Source of the DNA: Candidatus Nitrotoga sp. LAW
GTDB lineage: Bacteria > Pseudomonadota > Gammaproteobacteria > Burkholderiales > Gallionellaceae
Direction of reading: 5' to 3'
Length of the DNA: 64,000 bases
Assembly (NCBI GenBank): GCA_003402315.1
Contig: QFXI01000018.1
Span: forward strand, 1 to 64,000
Part shown: positions 6,309 to 16,898 of the stretch, one piece after another
How the letters are laid out: every line of letters begins with the position of its first letter
Numbering within the stretch: the stretch's first letter is position 1
Notes under the pieces: generated by a model
What the model saw: the letters and a program-made list of their open reading frames with translations, nothing else
Database searches by the model: none
Told to the model about the DNA's origin: nothing
Program-made: the position numbers and the translations under genes

Positions 6309-9300
6309 TTACGCCGCAACGGTTTTTTCCTCAAACCACTTGTACAGCGTCGGCAGCACCACCAACGTAAGCAAAGTGGAGGTAACCAAGCCCCCAATTA
6401 CCACGATAGCAAGGGGGCGTTGCACTTCAGATCCTGGGCCTGTAGCGAACAGCATAGGGATAAGCCCCAGCATCGCTACCGTGGCGGTCATCAACACTGG
6501 GCGAAAGCGCTGCCGGCAACCTTGAATTACGGCATCCGTCTGGGACATGCCTTTATCCCGCAAGGTGCGAATATAGGATACCAGTACCACCCCATTTAGC
6601 ACTGCGATCCCCCATAGGGCGATGAAACCCACTGAGGCGGGCACTGACAAATACTCGCCTGTTAAAAACAGGGACACCACGCCGCCTATCGAAGCGAAAG
6701 GCAACACCATGATGATAAGTGAGGCGTAACGCAGGGAACCGAATAGTAAGAACAGAAGAAAGAAAATTGCGGCAATAGTCACGGGGACGATGACCATCAA
6801 GTGACCCATCGCCCGCTCCATATTCTGGAACTGACCACCCCATTCCAGGTAATAACCCTCGGGGAGTTTGACCTTGGCATCTACAGCCAACTGTAGTTCG
6901 GCGACGAAACCGCCTAAGTCACGATCTTTCACGTTTACCCCCACCACAATACGGCGTTTGGCCTTCTCGCGGCTAATCTGCGCTGGCCCGTCCAAAATAC
7001 TAATGGTGGCCAAATCTTCCAGAGCCACGTGGGCGCCATTGGGCGAGATGACGCGCAGGCCATGGATCTCTCCCAAGTTGTTGCGGAAACTTTCTGGTAA
7101 ACGTACCACGGCGCTAAAGCGGCGCTCGCCCTCAAAGATTTCTGTGGTCGTCCTGCCACCGATAGCGGTCTCGATCACGTCATTGATATCAGCCACGTTG
7201 AGGCCGTGGCGAGCAATGGCGTGACGATCGATATTAATAGATAAATATTGCTGCCCGGTAACCCTTTCTACGCGCAGATCCTGCGCTCCCTTGATGGAGG
7301 TCGCGACCTTGGCGATTGCGTCGGCTTTCAGCTTGAGTGTGTCTATGTCATCGCCGAACAATTTGATCGCCACATCGGATCGCACCCCGGTGACCATCTC
7401 GTCAACCCGGTCTGAAATCGGCTGGGCCATCACAATCTGCACCCCGGGCAAAGTTCTGACCTTGTCCCGGATGGCATCAGCAATGTCGTCCTGCGTCCAT
7501 CCTTTAGGCCACTCGTCACGGGGTTTGAGACTGACTATTGGGGTAGATTCATTCTGGCTTTGCGAATCGGCGGGACTCTCACCACGGCCAACGCCAGAAA
7601 AGGCGGATTTCACCCCAGGTACCTGCATCACCATCCGCATCGCCTCCATTTCTAGCTTGATGGATTCCTCCAGCGAGATATTGGGTACGCGATTTATGCC
7701 GGGCACGATAGAACCTTCCTTCATCTCGGGAATGAACGCCGTGCCGAGCAAAGGTAGCAGCAGCAAAGCTCCGACAAATGCCCCTCCCGATACGATGATG
7801 GTCTTCTTGCCATTAGTCAGCGTCCAATCCAACAACCGCAGGTAAGGTTTCTTCATAAAAGCAACCAAGCGGGTATCGTGCTCTTCCTTTCCTTTTAACA
7901 GGTATGAGCATAGAACCGGGGTCAGGGTGAGTGCCAAAATTAGCGATACGAACAGGGCGATAGCGATGGTGTATGCGAGTGGAGCGAACATTTTGCCTTC
8001 CATGCCCTCCAGCGTCATAAGGGGCAGGAATACCAGGATGATAATAGAGATACCAAAAATAACCGGTGTGGCTACCTCCGATGCCGCTTCAAGGACTACC
8101 TTCATCCGGCTAATATCTTTGCGCTCAGCGAGGCGCTGAAAAGTATTTTCCACCACCACCACCGCACCATCCACAATCAAACCGGTGGCAATAGCGAGGC
8201 CACCGAGGGACATCAGATTGGCGGACAGGCCGTAATGGTTCATCACCATGAAGGTAATCAGCGGAGTCAGGAGCAGGGATGCAACTACGATTAGGGATGA
8301 ACGCACATCGCCGAGGAAAAAAAACAGCACGATGATGACAAGAATCACACCTTCGAGCAGCACTTTCATGACAGTTTTCAAAGCAGCGTCTACCAGCTCG
8401 CTGCGGTCGTAGTATGGAATGATTTTGAGGCCGCCGGGGAGCATTCCCTTATCGTTTATTTCTGCGACCCTTTGCTTGACCCGGCTAACGATCTCTTTGG
8501 CGTTACCGGCGCGGATCATCATCACTATTCCGCCCACCGACTCGGTGATGCCATTTTTAAGCAATGCGCCATAGCGCACCTCGTGACCGATGGTTACTTC
8601 AGCGACATCGCGCATGAACACCGGCACGCCACTCTGCTCCTTGAGCACGATCATACGGATATCGTCCAAGGTTTTTATCAGGCCTATGCCGCGAATCAAA
8701 TATTGCTCAGCGTAATGGGGCAACACACCGCCGCCAGAGTTGGCATTGTTGCGGGCAAGGGCCTGATACACTTCCTGCAGGGTGACCTTGTAATGCCTCA
8801 TGCGATCCGGATTCACCAACGCTTGATACTGCTTGACGTAGCCACCTTGGGAATTGATCTCCGCCACACCAGGAATGCCACGCAACAAGGGCCGCACCAC
8901 CCAGTCTTGGGTAATGCGGCGTTTGGTCAACTCTTCTTGACTGAGTACCCGCCCACCGTCGTTTGGGTGCTCCAGCGTGTACTGATAAACCTCGCCTAAT
9001 CCGGTAGACAGGGGGCCAAGCACGGGTGTCACGCCCTGCGGCATACGCCCGCCTACCTCGATTAGGCGCTCCATTACCAGCTGACGTGCGAAATAAACAT
9101 CGGTCACATCGGTAAACACCAGCGTAATCAGCGATAGCCCCGGTTTATTGAGCGAGCGCATCTCCTCCAATCCCGGCAGGCCAGTCATGGACATTTCCAA
9201 CGGGACGGTAACGAAGCGTTCGACTTCTTCGGGTGAACGGCCCAAAACCTCCGTGGCAATCTGCACTTGTACATTGGTCACGTCTGGAAAGGCATCCACT

Positions 9301-9404
9301 GACAGCTTCCGCGTCGCATCCAATCCGAATGCCACCAAGCATACCGCTACCACGACAAGTACCAAACGCTGTTTGAGCGCAGCCTGAATCAGGGATTCCA
9401 ACAT
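6309..9404 (-). CDS. czcA: Heavy-metal efflux RND pump, inner-membrane permease (CzcA/CusA family)
   Basis: 1031 residues, the normal length. It has RND topology: one N-terminal membrane helix, a large periplasmic loop, helices 2-6 around residues 340-500, a second loop, and helices 8-12 near the C-terminus. The helix-4 motif at about 405-420 reads ATGLIVDGAVVVVEN. The DFG of CzcA is replaced by ATG, while the second Asp and the Glu are kept, so the metal cannot be assigned by comparison with Czc. The protein exports divalent or monovalent metal ions from periplasm or cytoplasm using the proton gradient. It is the last gene of the three-gene operon, one base beyond the adaptor stop. Confidence 0.9.
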   Translation of the reverse strand: MLESLIQAALKQRLVLVVVAVCLVAFGLDATRKLSVDAFPDVTNVQVQIATEVLGRSPEEVERFVTVPLEMSMTGLPGLEEMRSLNKPGLSLITLVFTDVTDVYFARQLVMERLIEVGGRMPQGVTPVLGPLSTGLGEVYQYTLEHPNDGGRVLSQEELTKRRITQDWVVRPLLRGIPGVAEINSQGGYVKQYQALVNPDRMRHYKVTLQEVYQALARNNANSGGGVLPHYAEQYLIRGIGLIKTLDDIRMIVLKEQSGVPVFMRDVAEVTIGHEVRYGALLKNGITESVGGIVMMIRAGNAKEIVSRVKQRVAEINDKGMLPGGLKIIPYYDRSELVDAALKTVMKVLLEGVILVIIVLFFFLGDVRSSLIVVASLLLTPLITFMVMNHYGLSANLMSLGGLAIATGLIVDGAVVVVENTFQRLAERKDISRMKVVLEAASEVATPVIFGISIIILVFLPLMTLEGMEGKMFAPLAYTIAIALFVSLILALTLTPVLCSYLLKGKEEHDTRLVAFMKKPYLRLLDWTLTNGKKTIIVSGGAFVGALLLLPLLGTAFIPEMKEGSIVPGINRVPNISLEESIKLEMEAMRMVMQVPGVKSAFSGVGRGESPADSQSQNESTPIVSLKPRDEWPKGWTQDDIADAIRDKVRTLPGVQIVMAQPISDRVDEMVTGVRSDVAIKLFGDDIDTLKLKADAIAKVATSIKGAQDLRVERVTGQQYLSINIDRHAIARHGLNVADINDVIETAIGGRTTTEIFEGERRFSAVVRLPESFRNNLGEIHGLRVISPNGAHVALEDLATISILDGPAQISREKAKRRIVVGVNVKDRDLGGFVAELQLAVDAKVKLPEGYYLEWGGQFQNMERAMGHLMVIVPVTIAAIFFLLFLLFGSLRYASLIIMVLPFASIGGVVSLFLTGEYLSVPASVGFIALWGIAVLNGVVLVSYIRTLRDKGMSQTDAVIQGCRQRFRPVLMTATVAMLGLIPMLFATGPGSEVQRPLAIVVIGGLVTSTLLTLVVLPTLYKWFEEKTVAA

Positions 9405-9405
9405 A

Positions 9406-10557
9406 TTAGCCTCCCAGCTCTTCTCGCTTGCGCTCGTTGTTAAGATGAAAACCGCCTTTTGTGACGATACGTTCGCCTATTTTGATGCCCTCCAGTACTG
9501 GGAAATAACCATGGCTTTCCTGCCCAAGCAGGACACGCCGCAACTGGAAGCGTTTTTCATCCAATTGGACGAAAACATGATCCTTGTTATCTTCCCGCAC
9601 CACCGCCGCAGCCGGCACCACCAGGCGACGCTGGGATTTAACCAGAATCAGCATGGAGGCAAGCATTTCCGGCTTGAGCACGCGCTCATGATTCGCTGCA
9701 TCCATACGCACCTTCACCGTTCGTCTATCGGGATTAACTGTGTCGGCGACAAAAATTAGCCGCCCTTCAATACGTTTTCCGTCCAACGCCGGAATCTCAG
9801 CTTGCACCACCTCGCCCACCTTCACCAAGGCAGCCTGCTGTTCGGTCACCTCGGCCACCAGCCAGACGTGGGATAAATCTGCTACGGTAAAAAGCGCTTC
9901 CGCCGGTTGCACTACTTGGCCTGATGTTACCGAACGCTCAATTACTACTCCATCAAGAGTCGCAATAATGGAGGACATGGAATTCACCCGGCGGGTAGCC
10001 GCCAGCTTAGTAATGGCGCTTTTTGCCATACCGAGCACCTTGAGCTGTTCGTGGGAAGCGTGTAGTTCGGCGTGGGCTTGGACCAGATCAGCCTCGCGTT
10101 TTTGCAGTTCAGCTTCACCTATAACATCAGCAGCGAACAGTAATCGTGCCCGCTCTTCCGCTCGGCGTTGCAGCGATTCATGGGATAAAGCTTTGAGATA
10201 GGCGAGCTGGGCAGTAGCCAGCTCGGTGCTATTCAGTGTGGTCAGCACCTCGCCGCGTTTTACCGTTTGACCAAGGAAAGCATGGATCTCAGTTACACGT
10301 CCCGTTACGGCAGCGCCAATGCGCGCTACCCGATGTTCGTCTACTTCAACGCGGGCCGGTACGCGCAAGGTCTCAGCCACATCACCTTCGCCAGCAAGGG
10401 TGACTGTCAGGCGCTTAAGAAATTCCGGTACAACCTTTACCACCGAGGGATCATTGACCGGAACCGCAGCGGAAAGTGGCGTTTCCTTGCCCTTGCAACC
10501 AACCAGCATAGCGATAGATAGAAGAAAGATTAAAACGGGTAAGAGCGTACGCTTCAT
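9406..10557 (-). CDS. czcB: Heavy-metal RND efflux periplasmic adaptor lipoprotein (CzcB/CusB family)
   Basis: 383 residues. A signal peptide ends in the lipobox LVGC (Cys21), so it should be a lipid-anchored adaptor. It has the order expected of membrane-fusion proteins: a lipoyl half-motif (AAVTGRVTEIHAFLGQTVKRG), a helical hairpin (about residues 115-190), the second lipoyl half (ATLDGVVIERSVTSGQVV), a beta barrel and a membrane-proximal domain ending KGGFHLNNERK. It links the permease to the outer-membrane channel. It overlaps the upstream channel gene by 4 bases, which indicates translational coupling. Confidence 0.9.
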   Translation of the reverse strand: MKRTLLPVLIFLLSIAMLVGCKGKETPLSAAVPVNDPSVVKVVPEFLKRLTVTLAGEGDVAETLRVPARVEVDEHRVARIGAAVTGRVTEIHAFLGQTVKRGEVLTTLNSTELATAQLAYLKALSHESLQRRAEERARLLFAADVIGEAELQKREADLVQAHAELHASHEQLKVLGMAKSAITKLAATRRVNSMSSIIATLDGVVIERSVTSGQVVQPAEALFTVADLSHVWLVAEVTEQQAALVKVGEVVQAEIPALDGKRIEGRLIFVADTVNPDRRTVKVRMDAANHERVLKPEMLASMLILVKSQRRLVVPAAAVVREDNKDHVFVQLDEKRFQLRRVLLGQESHGYFPVLEGIKIGERIVTKGGFHLNNERKREELGG

Positions 10558-11810
10558 AGTATTTCACCAGCATTAGGGGGAGTGGCGCGTAACCGGGCAA
10601 TTTCAATAAGTGCAGCTTGCAGTTCGTAACGGGCATTTAGATAGTCGAGACGGGTGGTGCGCAAAACACGCTGGGCATCCAGAAAATCAAGAATGCCACG
10701 CTCACCATAGCGATAGGCCGCTTCGGCTACCTTCATAGCGTTTTCGGCGTCGTGCATCAAGCCAGTCTCGAATATTTTTACTTGATTTTTGGCAATCTGA
10801 TATCGGCCATAAGCCTGGTCCAGAACTCCCAGTAGATTGATGCTTGTCTGCCGCTTCTCCGCCTCAGCCCGATCAAGCCCTGCGACGGCCTCACCGATGG
10901 GGCCCTGACGGCGATTCCATAACGGCAAGGGCAAGCTCACGCCGACTTGCCACTGTTTCCAATCTGGATCTTGATTCGTGCCTACCGTAATGGTGGGCTG
11001 TGGGAAACGCAGGTTACGTTCTAGTTGCACTCGTGCTTGCGCCCGACGCGTTTGGGCATCCGCCACTTTAAGTAATGGCTGACGCTCCAATAAATCTTTA
11101 CGTAACTCTTCCAAAGTTGGCAGATCGGGGGGTAGTAACGGTTCCTGTGCCACTTCAAAATTCCCCGCAAGCGGCGCGCCAATCAGTGCCCGCAACCGAT
11201 CGCGGGCTTGGGTAATACGTAGTTCAGCACTATTAACGGCACTCTTCGCAGCCAATGCTTCGACGTCTGCTTTCACTAATTCAAAGCGCGGAGATTCTCC
11301 AACTTTGACCTTGAGTTTAACCCTGTCGCGAATTTGCATGAGTAACTCATGGTTGACTGTAGCGAGCTTGACCTCCTCTTGACGACGCAATACATCGAAA
11401 AAAGCTTGCATTACTGAGGTACGCAGATTTATTTGCGCATCCGACACTACCGCTGCACTGGCGGTGATACCAGCTTCTGCGCCCTGCCGTCGCGCGGCAC
11501 GCACGGAGGGCAATTCGACCAGCTGAGATAATCCAGCTACGCGGGTATGCCCGTTCGGGATACTTAAATGCTTTGAAAGAGAACTCCCAGCACCGACCTG
11601 AAGATCGGGATTGGGGTAGGCACGCGCCGTAGTGAGAGCGGCATGCGCGCCACGCTCTTGGGCTGTTACATCAGCGAGCGTTGGACTGTGTATGGCTGCG
11701 AGACGCAATGCTTCATTTAAAGTCAATAATGTCGCCGCATATGATGGGGTGATAGCGATTAGTAAAAAGATCGACCACCATAAACGAATAGGTAAGCTAT
11801 ACAATTGCAT
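10554..11810 (-). CDS. czcC: Outer-membrane efflux channel of the metal RND system (CzcC/TolC family)
   Basis: 418 residues. An N-terminal signal sequence (IRLWWSIFLLIAITPSYA) is followed by two TolC repeats: LTLNEALRLAAIHSPTL near the start and the paired helical regions after residue 200. Coiled-coil helices predominate, as in CzcC and CusC. It forms the trimeric outer-membrane duct for the pump. It is the first gene of the minus-strand operon; the 224 bases upstream (11811-12034) hold the promoter, but I see no clear metal-responsive operator or regulator gene nearby. Confidence 0.88.
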   Translation of the reverse strand: MQLYSLPIRLWWSIFLLIAITPSYAATLLTLNEALRLAAIHSPTLADVTAQERGAHAALTTARAYPNPDLQVGAGSSLSKHLSIPNGHTRVAGLSQLVELPSVRAARRQGAEAGITASAAVVSDAQINLRTSVMQAFFDVLRRQEEVKLATVNHELLMQIRDRVKLKVKVGESPRFELVKADVEALAAKSAVNSAELRITQARDRLRALIGAPLAGNFEVAQEPLLPPDLPTLEELRKDLLERQPLLKVADAQTRRAQARVQLERNLRFPQPTITVGTNQDPDWKQWQVGVSLPLPLWNRRQGPIGEAVAGLDRAEAEKRQTSINLLGVLDQAYGRYQIAKNQVKIFETGLMHDAENAMKVAEAAYRYGERGILDFLDAQRVLRTTRLDYLNARYELQAALIEIARLRATPPNAGEIL

Positions 11811-12034
11811 GTTAGTTTTAATTCTCCAAATGCATTTTAGGGCTATAGGCTGACATCAATAATGACTACAAGTTTCACCCGTAAAAAAATTTAGCATCAT
11901 TGCTGAGTTTTTGTACATATAGTTCATGCCAGTTACGACGGTAAATACAAATCAAAAGGCGAAGTCACGCACTGAAGTATTAAAGGAAAAACAGGACAGA
12001 AGCGGAATGCTGGATAAAGCTGCGTTAAATGCAA

Positions 12035-13480
12035 TTATCGCCGTATCAATTGCGTATAGATGTCATGGTAGGCTGTGGCACTCTGACGCCAGCTAAAATC
12101 CTTGACCATGCAATTGTGTTGTAATGTCCGCCAGGTTTTCTTGTCATGGTAGGCCGTCGCGGCACGCCGTGCCGTAGCCAACAGGCTGGACGTATCCATG
12201 CTGTGGAATACGAAACCACTGGCAACGCCCTGTTCTAGTGAAGCTGCGTTGCAATCCAATACTGTGTCAATCAGGCCACCAGTCGCATGCACCACTGGCG
12301 GCGTGCCATAGCGTTGGCTATACATCTGGCTTAGTCCACATGGCTCGAAACGTGACGGCATTAAAAAAATATCTGCACCTGCTTCTATCAGGTGTGACAA
12401 GGCCTCATCGAAACCCACGTAAGCACTGATCTGACCGGAATAATGATGCGAAAGCTCTAGTGCCGTCCGCTGCATTTCCACATCGCCACTACCAAGCAAT
12501 ATCAGTTGCGCTGGCAAAGTAATTAATTGTGGTGCAATTTCCAGTACCAAATCCACACCCTTCTGAGGAGTAAATCGGCCCACTAATCCGAACAATGGCA
12601 GGTCTGGATCAATATGCAACCCCATATGTTTTTGTAACTCGCGTTTATTGGCGGACTTTCCGCTTATATCAGTGACATTATAAGAATGAACCAGGTTAGG
12701 GTCGGTGGCGGGATCCCACTCTGTGGTATCGATACCATTTAGAATGCCTGTCAAAGCTTCGCGCCGGTAAGCGAGTAGACCTTGCAGACCGAATCCCAGC
12801 GCATCGGTTTGAATTTCGTTGGCATAAGAAGGACTCACGGTAGTGATGTGATCGGCATAATGCAAACCTGCCTTCATGAAGGACAGGTTACCGTAAAACT
12901 CTACACCGTCAGGCTGAAAACACTCAGCGGGTAACCCCAGTTCCGTAACTATTTGCGGTGGGAATACGCCTTGAAATGCAAGATTATGCACAGTCATTAC
13001 ACAAGGTGCCGCACCATCTGAAAAATGCAGATAGGCTGGGGTCAGTCCCGTTTGCCAATCATTGCAATGAACTATATCGGGCTTCCAATCAAGAGGGGAG
13101 TCTGCACAGCTCAACAATGCAGCAATTTTTGATAGTAATCCAAATCGTAGGGCGTTATCTGGCCAGTCGAGGCCATGTTCATCTTGGTATGCTCCCCCAC
13201 CACGTTCATACAGCTCGGCACATTCAATCACTAACAGAGAACCGCCATTAGGCAACGAACTAGCCAGCAGTCGTGCCGCAGGAAAACCGGGCTGAATGGG
13301 AATATCGGTAACGGCCTGAAGATGTGGCAACGCCTTTAAAACTTGCGGGTAACCTGGCAACAATATACGCACATCCACTCCCATCTCACTCAGCGCCGCC
13401 GGTAGTGCGGCACTGACATCGGCCAAGCCGCCAGTTTTGATTAGTGGTGCGACTTCAGAAGTAACAAACAATACCCGCAT
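12035..13480 (-). CDS. glgA: Glycogen synthase (ADP-glucose type)
   Basis: 481 residues, the usual GlgA length. GT5 fold with the ADP-glucose-binding KTGGLADV motif at residues 15-22, FQGVFPPQIVTELGL in the N-terminal domain, and the C-terminal catalytic GLVGRFTPQKGVDLV and MPSRFEPCGLSQMYS with the conserved glutamate. It extends alpha-1,4-glucan chains. It follows glgP on the same strand with a 190-base gap, so the two may share regulation. No glgB, glgC or glgX is in the window, so precursor supply and branching must be encoded elsewhere. Confidence 0.95.
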   Translation of the reverse strand: MRVLFVTSEVAPLIKTGGLADVSAALPAALSEMGVDVRILLPGYPQVLKALPHLQAVTDIPIQPGFPAARLLASSLPNGGSLLVIECAELYERGGGAYQDEHGLDWPDNALRFGLLSKIAALLSCADSPLDWKPDIVHCNDWQTGLTPAYLHFSDGAAPCVMTVHNLAFQGVFPPQIVTELGLPAECFQPDGVEFYGNLSFMKAGLHYADHITTVSPSYANEIQTDALGFGLQGLLAYRREALTGILNGIDTTEWDPATDPNLVHSYNVTDISGKSANKRELQKHMGLHIDPDLPLFGLVGRFTPQKGVDLVLEIAPQLITLPAQLILLGSGDVEMQRTALELSHHYSGQISAYVGFDEALSHLIEAGADIFLMPSRFEPCGLSQMYSQRYGTPPVVHATGGLIDTVLDCNAASLEQGVASGFVFHSMDTSSLLATARRAATAYHDKKTWRTLQHNCMVKDFSWRQSATAYHDIYTQLIRR

Positions 13481-13670
13481 CGTTATTCCAATTTCAATTC
13501 TTAGGGTAAAACAAACTAACGGCTAACGAACAAGGTTACAATCTTCAGCTTCAGTGAAAGTTAACTTCGGTGATGAAGGAAAGCCACTTAACGATGGTAA
13601 AAGCAACATTACACAAGCTAAACATAAGCGAGGTAACCAAAACAGTGCTACCTCTGAAGTTCAGTTGGAA

Positions 13671-16229
13671 TTACAACCAGCGCATTAAGCCCATCTCGAA
13701 TAGGTGCGTCAGCATTTCATGGCGCGGATAAATCCGTATGCGATATTCAAGCTTGCCACATAGTTCCGGTGCCAATACCAGCGAATAAACATGTTCACCC
13801 GTTTCTGCACTAAGTTCTTGTGCCACAAACTGGTAGCGTATCGACTGCTTGAGCTTGTCCTTATTATATGCATGGCCAATCAACATTTCGACCACCACGT
13901 CAGTAGCCTTGAGGCCATTCAGATTTACGCTCACTTCAAAATGCACGTCTTCCCTGAACATAACGCTGTGCTTAGGGGTTCCCAAACGGCGTATTGTGAC
14001 GCCGGGCCAAGCCTCGCGGACAGTGTTTTTCCAAGCCGAAATTTGACGCGCACCTTCAAAAGCAGTACCGCAATACTTGCGATACTGCCGTGTGGCCGGC
14101 AAGTAAGTTTTGGCAACGTACTCACCCACCATACGCGTGGAATTGAAGCTCGGCAGTAAGGTCGCGATGGAGCGTTTGGACATCTTTACCCATTCTGACG
14201 AATAGCCCATCTTGTTGTGCCTGTAGTAAGTTGGAATGACCTGGTCCTGCAATAATTCATAGAGTGTTTGGCTTTCTTCACGGTTGCGTTGCGCTTCAGG
14301 TAAAAACTCTGAAACTGGTTTGATTGCCCAGCCATTCTTGCCATCGTAACCTTCATCCCACCAGCCATCCAGTACTGACAAGTTAAGCACCCCATTCATG
14401 GCTGCCTTCATACCAGAAGTGCCACTTGCCTCAAGCGGATACAGGGGGGTGTTCAACCATACGTCGACCCCGGCTACCATACGACGTGCAAGCCGCAGGT
14501 CGTAGCCTTCCAGCATCAAGATCTTGCCTTCAAATTCCGGCATGCGTGAAATTTTCGTTACTTGGCGGATAAGATCCTGCCCTGGAATATCTGCGGGGTG
14601 TGCTTTTCCGGCAAAAATGAACAACACCGGGCGCTCAGAATCCTGCATGATCTGGCGCAGCCAATCCAGATCTTGAAACAATAGTGCAGCGCGCTTATAT
14701 GTTGCGAAACGGCGAGCGAAGCCGATAGTGAGCACATTCGGATTGGCTGGATCCGCATACTTCAAAATACGGTCAAGATGTGCTTCAGAGCCGTGATTGC
14801 GGAAATGCTGCCGGCTGATGCGGGAACGGATTAATTGCAGCATTCGCGATTTAAGTGATTCGCGCACACTCCAGAATTGATGATCCGGAATACTGTCGAC
14901 CCGCTCCCAGAAACTAGCATCCGCTACATGTTGACTCCAGTCCCAACCAAGGTATCGCACAAACACCTCCGACCATTCCTTGGCCAGGAATGTAGGCATG
15001 TGTACCCCATTAGTAATATGGCTTATGGGATTATCTTCTTGTTCAATTTCTTGCCACATTTCGGCGCAAATTTTGGCAGAGATTTTGCCATGGATTCGAG
15101 ATACGCCATTCTGAAAACGCGAACAATGGATTGCCAACGCGGTCATATTAAAATCTGGTGTATTTGATACGTTTCCCAAGGCAAGAAATTCGTCGCGGCT
15201 GATTTTCAATTGTGGATAATAGTGTTCAAAATAGTGCATCATCATGCCGTAATCGAAATGGTCATGGCCAGCCGGTACAGGAGTGTGCGTTGTAAAAACA
15301 GTATGCGCAGCGACTGCTTCGAGTGCAGTTGAAAACTCTATACCTTGTTCCGTCAGGATGCGGATGCGTTCCAGCAACAAAAAGGCGGCATGGCCTTCAT
15401 TGATGTGCCATGCACTCGGCTTGATGCCTATTGCCCCGAGCGCGCGGGCACCACCGATTCCGAGCACGATTTCTTGTTCGATACGAATAGATTTGTCGCC
15501 GCCATAAAGATGGTGGGTAATGGCACGGTCTTGCTGGGAATTTTCATCAAGATCAGTGTCCAGCAAATAGATAGTGACATTACCGACACGCGCTTTCCAC
15601 ACCTTAATTGCCACTCTGCGCCCCGGTAAATCCACGCTTACATGAACCTCTGAACCATCGCTATTCAATACTGGTGAGATAGGCAAGCTTTCGAATTCAG
15701 AGTCTGTATAAATAGCTTTTTGGTTGCCATCACCATCTATGGTCTGTTGGAAATAACCTTGACGATAGAGCAAGCCTACGCCGACAAAGGGTAAGTGCAT
15801 GTCACTGGCGGACTTGCAATGGTCACCGGCCAAAATTCCCAAACCGCCGGAATAAATTGGAAAGCTTTCGTGAAACCCAAACTCAGCACAAAAATAAGCA
15901 ATCAGATCGTTTTCCGCAAACCCTTCAACATGGCTATTACGTACTGGCTTAGTATGATAACTATCGTAAGCTGATAATGTGCGATGGTATTGATCCAGAA
16001 AAATTTGATCTTCCGAGGCAGTTATCAGGCACCGTTCGTCCACACATCGTAGAAAAGCCTTGGGGTTTTGACCTACTTCGTCCCACAGTTTGCGATGAAT
16101 ATAAGAAAATAAATCACGTGTGGGCAGATCCCAGCTGTACCATAAGTTATTTGCCAGTTCTTCAAGCCGAGCTAAACGGACTGGTATTTTAGGTCTGACT
16201 TCCAAAATATGCGGTGTGCTTTTATACAT
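13671..16229 (-). CDS. glgP: Alpha-glucan (glycogen) phosphorylase
   Basis: 852 residues, GT35 family, the longer bacterial alpha-glucan phosphorylase type with an N-terminal DUF3417-like helical region (LARLEELANNLWYSWD). Catalytic features visible: FGFHESFPIYSGGLGILAGDH, HINEGHAAFLLLER, and the pyridoxal-phosphate site EASGTSGMKAAMNGVLNLS with the binding lysine. It releases glucose-1-phosphate from glycogen. It lies upstream of glgA on the same strand, a synthesis/breakdown pair for carbon storage. Confidence 0.94.
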   Translation of the reverse strand: MYKSTPHILEVRPKIPVRLARLEELANNLWYSWDLPTRDLFSYIHRKLWDEVGQNPKAFLRCVDERCLITASEDQIFLDQYHRTLSAYDSYHTKPVRNSHVEGFAENDLIAYFCAEFGFHESFPIYSGGLGILAGDHCKSASDMHLPFVGVGLLYRQGYFQQTIDGDGNQKAIYTDSEFESLPISPVLNSDGSEVHVSVDLPGRRVAIKVWKARVGNVTIYLLDTDLDENSQQDRAITHHLYGGDKSIRIEQEIVLGIGGARALGAIGIKPSAWHINEGHAAFLLLERIRILTEQGIEFSTALEAVAAHTVFTTHTPVPAGHDHFDYGMMMHYFEHYYPQLKISRDEFLALGNVSNTPDFNMTALAIHCSRFQNGVSRIHGKISAKICAEMWQEIEQEDNPISHITNGVHMPTFLAKEWSEVFVRYLGWDWSQHVADASFWERVDSIPDHQFWSVRESLKSRMLQLIRSRISRQHFRNHGSEAHLDRILKYADPANPNVLTIGFARRFATYKRAALLFQDLDWLRQIMQDSERPVLFIFAGKAHPADIPGQDLIRQVTKISRMPEFEGKILMLEGYDLRLARRMVAGVDVWLNTPLYPLEASGTSGMKAAMNGVLNLSVLDGWWDEGYDGKNGWAIKPVSEFLPEAQRNREESQTLYELLQDQVIPTYYRHNKMGYSSEWVKMSKRSIATLLPSFNSTRMVGEYVAKTYLPATRQYRKYCGTAFEGARQISAWKNTVREAWPGVTIRRLGTPKHSVMFREDVHFEVSVNLNGLKATDVVVEMLIGHAYNKDKLKQSIRYQFVAQELSAETGEHVYSLVLAPELCGKLEYRIRIYPRHEMLTHLFEMGLMRWL

Positions 16230-16898
16230 GATTTCCTGTTATCGCTGTGAGCATTGGACAATGCCGCCCAACACGGCTACGGTTAAATATGGGGTCCAAA
16301 CGGTAGAATGGATGGTGTTATTCTTCCGCTACGTTAAATGCAGCGTGAAGATTCACTTTGAAGTATTTGCAAAATACATCTAAGTCTTCTGATTATGCCC
16401 TAACGCATAATGCTTAGAACAACACAGGTTACAAATGTGGATTATATAACAGGGCGGATTCAGGAACCAACCGCAGCATAATTGACCGTCACCGATAATA
16501 ATGCCGACCACTGGTAGAACCCACAGGGGTCCAGTATAGGCTCCAACATTATGCGACACATCAATCCGAATATTTGCCGTATAGTTTGTGTATGTCCAAG
16601 CGGATCAAACTGCATAGTACAGACTCCAGCCGGGACAATAGCTAAAAGCTACTACCTATCCTTAGTCCAATTTACAAAACGACAGGCACCTAAATATTTA
16701 GGCGTATAAGGCTGCAGAAAGCCCTGTTACCCTGACTAATGTGGAACTTACATAGCAAGGCTATCATTATTCCCAGCAGAAACTACGGGACCCCTTTAGA
16801 CTGACTTCATATTGAAAAAGGTTGATAGTTTGGAATTTGAGGTAAGTTTGATAGAATGCAGCGGCTTTTTGAACTTTAACCAGAGTAGGGAGAGTTAC
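16230..16898. other. 669-base spacer between glgP and acpP
   Basis: No open frame with coding character, no tRNA cloverleaf and no repeat could be supported. Its two ends must hold the glgP promoter (minus strand) and the acpP promoter (plus strand). The genes rpmF, plsX, fabH, fabD and fabG, which commonly precede acpP in proteobacteria, are not here. Confidence 0.6.
16829..16857 (+). promoter_or_regulatory. Possible sigma-70 promoter of acpP
   Basis: TTTGGA (16829-16834) and TAGAAT (16852-16857) are separated by 17 bases and lie about 42 bases before the acpP start. The -10 box is good, the -35 box weak. Confidence 0.35.

Noticed and set aside
8472-8999. 175-codon open frame opposite czcA
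   Set aside because: Antisense shadow of a conserved RND permease; no family signature of its own.
16230-16898. Searched for tRNA, rRNA or small-RNA genes between glgP and acpP
   Set aside because: No cloverleaf, no conserved RNA core and no strong terminator could be found; none was seen anywhere in the window.
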